From contig WBMV01001237.1 of NCBI GenBank assembly GCA_013396655.1, forward strand, positions 1,076,716-1,140,715: DNA of 64,000 nucleotides, given 5' to 3'. A program made the position numbers and the translations under genes. The notes beneath the pieces were generated by a model, which saw nothing but the letters and a program-made list of their open reading frames with translations, was not told the origin of the DNA and made no database searches. Position 1 is the first letter of the stretch. Each line of letters begins with the position of its first letter. Shown piece after piece: positions 62,561 to 64,000 of the stretch. The DNA comes from Campylorhamphus procurvoides. Its lineage: Eukaryota; Chordata; Aves; Passeriformes; Dendrocolaptidae.

Positions 62561-64000
62561 CGAGAGCTTGCAGAGGACTGTCATTTCTCTTGAATACTTT
62601 TTTGTGCTTTGAAGACATCTGTCTCAAAGTGTTTTGAACTTGTCTTTAGCTATGAAGCTGAAAAAATAGGAACTTATATTTAGGTTCAGGCAATTATTAA
62701 GCCACTCTCTTGCCATCTGATGTGATACTCATCCTTGGGCCAAATTGTGTGTGTCTGATTTATTCACAAAGGGTTTTATCTTTATACTTGTTTTGTTTTG
62801 AATTTTTTTCAGATGGGTTATATTATGTGGATATCCGTAAATGTCCATAACATGCTTCTTTTTTACATGTATGAGGCTTTTTTAAATCAACACACTCTTT
62901 GGTTTAGAGCATGAATTCATGTTATTCTTTCAGAAAACTAGCCCTGCAAGTAAGGGAATAAAACTAAGAATGCTAAACTTATAAAAGGTGAGAACCTGCA
63001 TGGCAGCAGCTCTGGCTATTGTCTCTAAAGAAACAGAATTCAGTATTGTGTAAGCGGTGCAAAAGCAACATTAAACAGAGAGGGCAGGCAAAGGTTTATT
63101 ATGTATATTTGTCATTTAAGTGGTTTGTGTCAGGAAGAAAATGATGAGCTTGATTTCTGAAGATGCTTCTTGAAGAAGCAATTCTTTATTTATATACATA
63201 TGAGGAAAGAGATGGATTCTTCTGGCAACATTCATTTGCTCCCCTTTGATTAGCAGCAAGGACAAGGGCCTTCTCTGAATTTTGCATGAGAAATTTTGCT
63301 TTCTACAGTGTTTTGTTTAAAATGAGATTGCAACAGATATCACCTTGATAAGTAGCTAAACTAATTTTGCACAACTTAGTGAGATCTGGCAGCTAATGTG
63401 TAGTTTAATATCTAATACATTAGACATATTACTTATTAAAAATTTCTGCGGCTAAATCTGAAAGGGAGTAGATGATTTTATGGTCACATATTAATAATGC
63501 CTATATATAGAACAGTCCAGATGAATCAGGAAGGACATTTTCCCACCATGTGTTGTAGGCATTGTATAGCCTGCTTGATGTTCCTTCCTCTTTCCAGGTC
63601 CAAAGGAGTTAAATTGTATTTTTGTCCAGCTGTATGTACAGTCTGTAAGGTTCATTCCTCCTGAAAAAACTGTGTGTCTGAATTAGATTTTCCTCCAGTG
63701 AGTTATTTTTATTAGATGGGAGATATAGGTCAGGAAAGATTAAGGAACTGAACATAAACTGATAGTTGGGACATCTATTTGGAATGTAGGAGTAGAGTGT
63801 TGTGGCTTGCCAGCCCAAAAGCAAAGGTACGAAGGTGTCTCAGGTGAATGAAGGGGCAGATGGATGGGTTTTCTTTCTTGTTTGACCAGAAATTCTGTGG
63901 TAGAACTGAGAAGTCTTTTACACTGGAGAAACCCATTTTGCTGAGATTAGGCCATTTTAGAGTTGTCATTTTCAGGCTTGTTACTAGAATAAGGCTCTTT
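62561..64000. other. Unique AT-rich noncoding DNA
   Basis: Single-copy sequence to the window end; nothing recognised. Confidence 0.5.

Noticed and set aside
1..64000. tRNA, rRNA, known microRNA hairpins, CRISPR arrays, complete endogenous retroviruses
   Set aside because: None recognised on reading both strands; no regular spaced repeats or LTR pairs were seen.

Overview
This window is vertebrate nuclear DNA, most probably from a bird. The best evidence is a set of CR1 LINE fragments. They carry the avian-type CR1 3' end, which reads as a block starting TAGAATGGTTTGGGTTGG when met from the minus strand and ends in degenerate ATTCTATG-like repeats. One older piece still shows the reverse-transcriptase motif G-I-P-Q-G-S. 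The rest is AT-rich by eye and poor in CpG. I found no operon, Shine-Dalgarno site, tRNA, rRNA, CRISPR array or insertion sequence. Species cannot be determined from the sequence.

I see no protein-coding exon I can defend anywhere in the 64 kb. Open frames are short and unrelated to any family I recognise. Many begin only at TTG or GTG, and several are complements of low-complexity tracts or of CR1. The window is best read as intergenic DNA (a gene desert) or the inside of one very large intron. It has no visible CpG-island promoter.

Layout: 1-7836 is unique AT-rich DNA with two CTCF-like motifs (2188, 5821). 7837-8002 is an imperfect duplication joined by a single N, probably an assembly artefact. 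8003-9720 holds an inverted RUNX/E-box/RUNX palindrome and a T/G-rich tract. 9721-10590 is a GC-richer island ending in a decayed CR1 reverse-transcriptase fragment. 10591-17245 is unique DNA with a homeodomain-site-rich patch near 15.1 kb and an A/C-rich tract. 17246-18600 is a second GC-richer island followed by the longest open frame (178 codons). 18601-36125 is mostly unique, with one CR1 scrap at 26.6 kb. 36126-36720 may hold a LINE tail and a third GC-richer patch. 37.6 kb has a G-quadruplex-prone tract. CR1 pieces lie at 40.3, 42.9, 57.1 and 58.4 kb. Poly-G with an N lies at 43.56 kb, and facing T/G and A/C tracts lie at 47.3-47.46 kb. The rest is unique noncoding sequence.

No genes act together here. 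The supportable content is retroelement remnants, simple repeats, assembly blemishes and a few candidate regulatory patches. I looked for an undescribed system and do not see one. The regulatory candidates rest on motif reading alone and would stand or fall on cross-species alignment.
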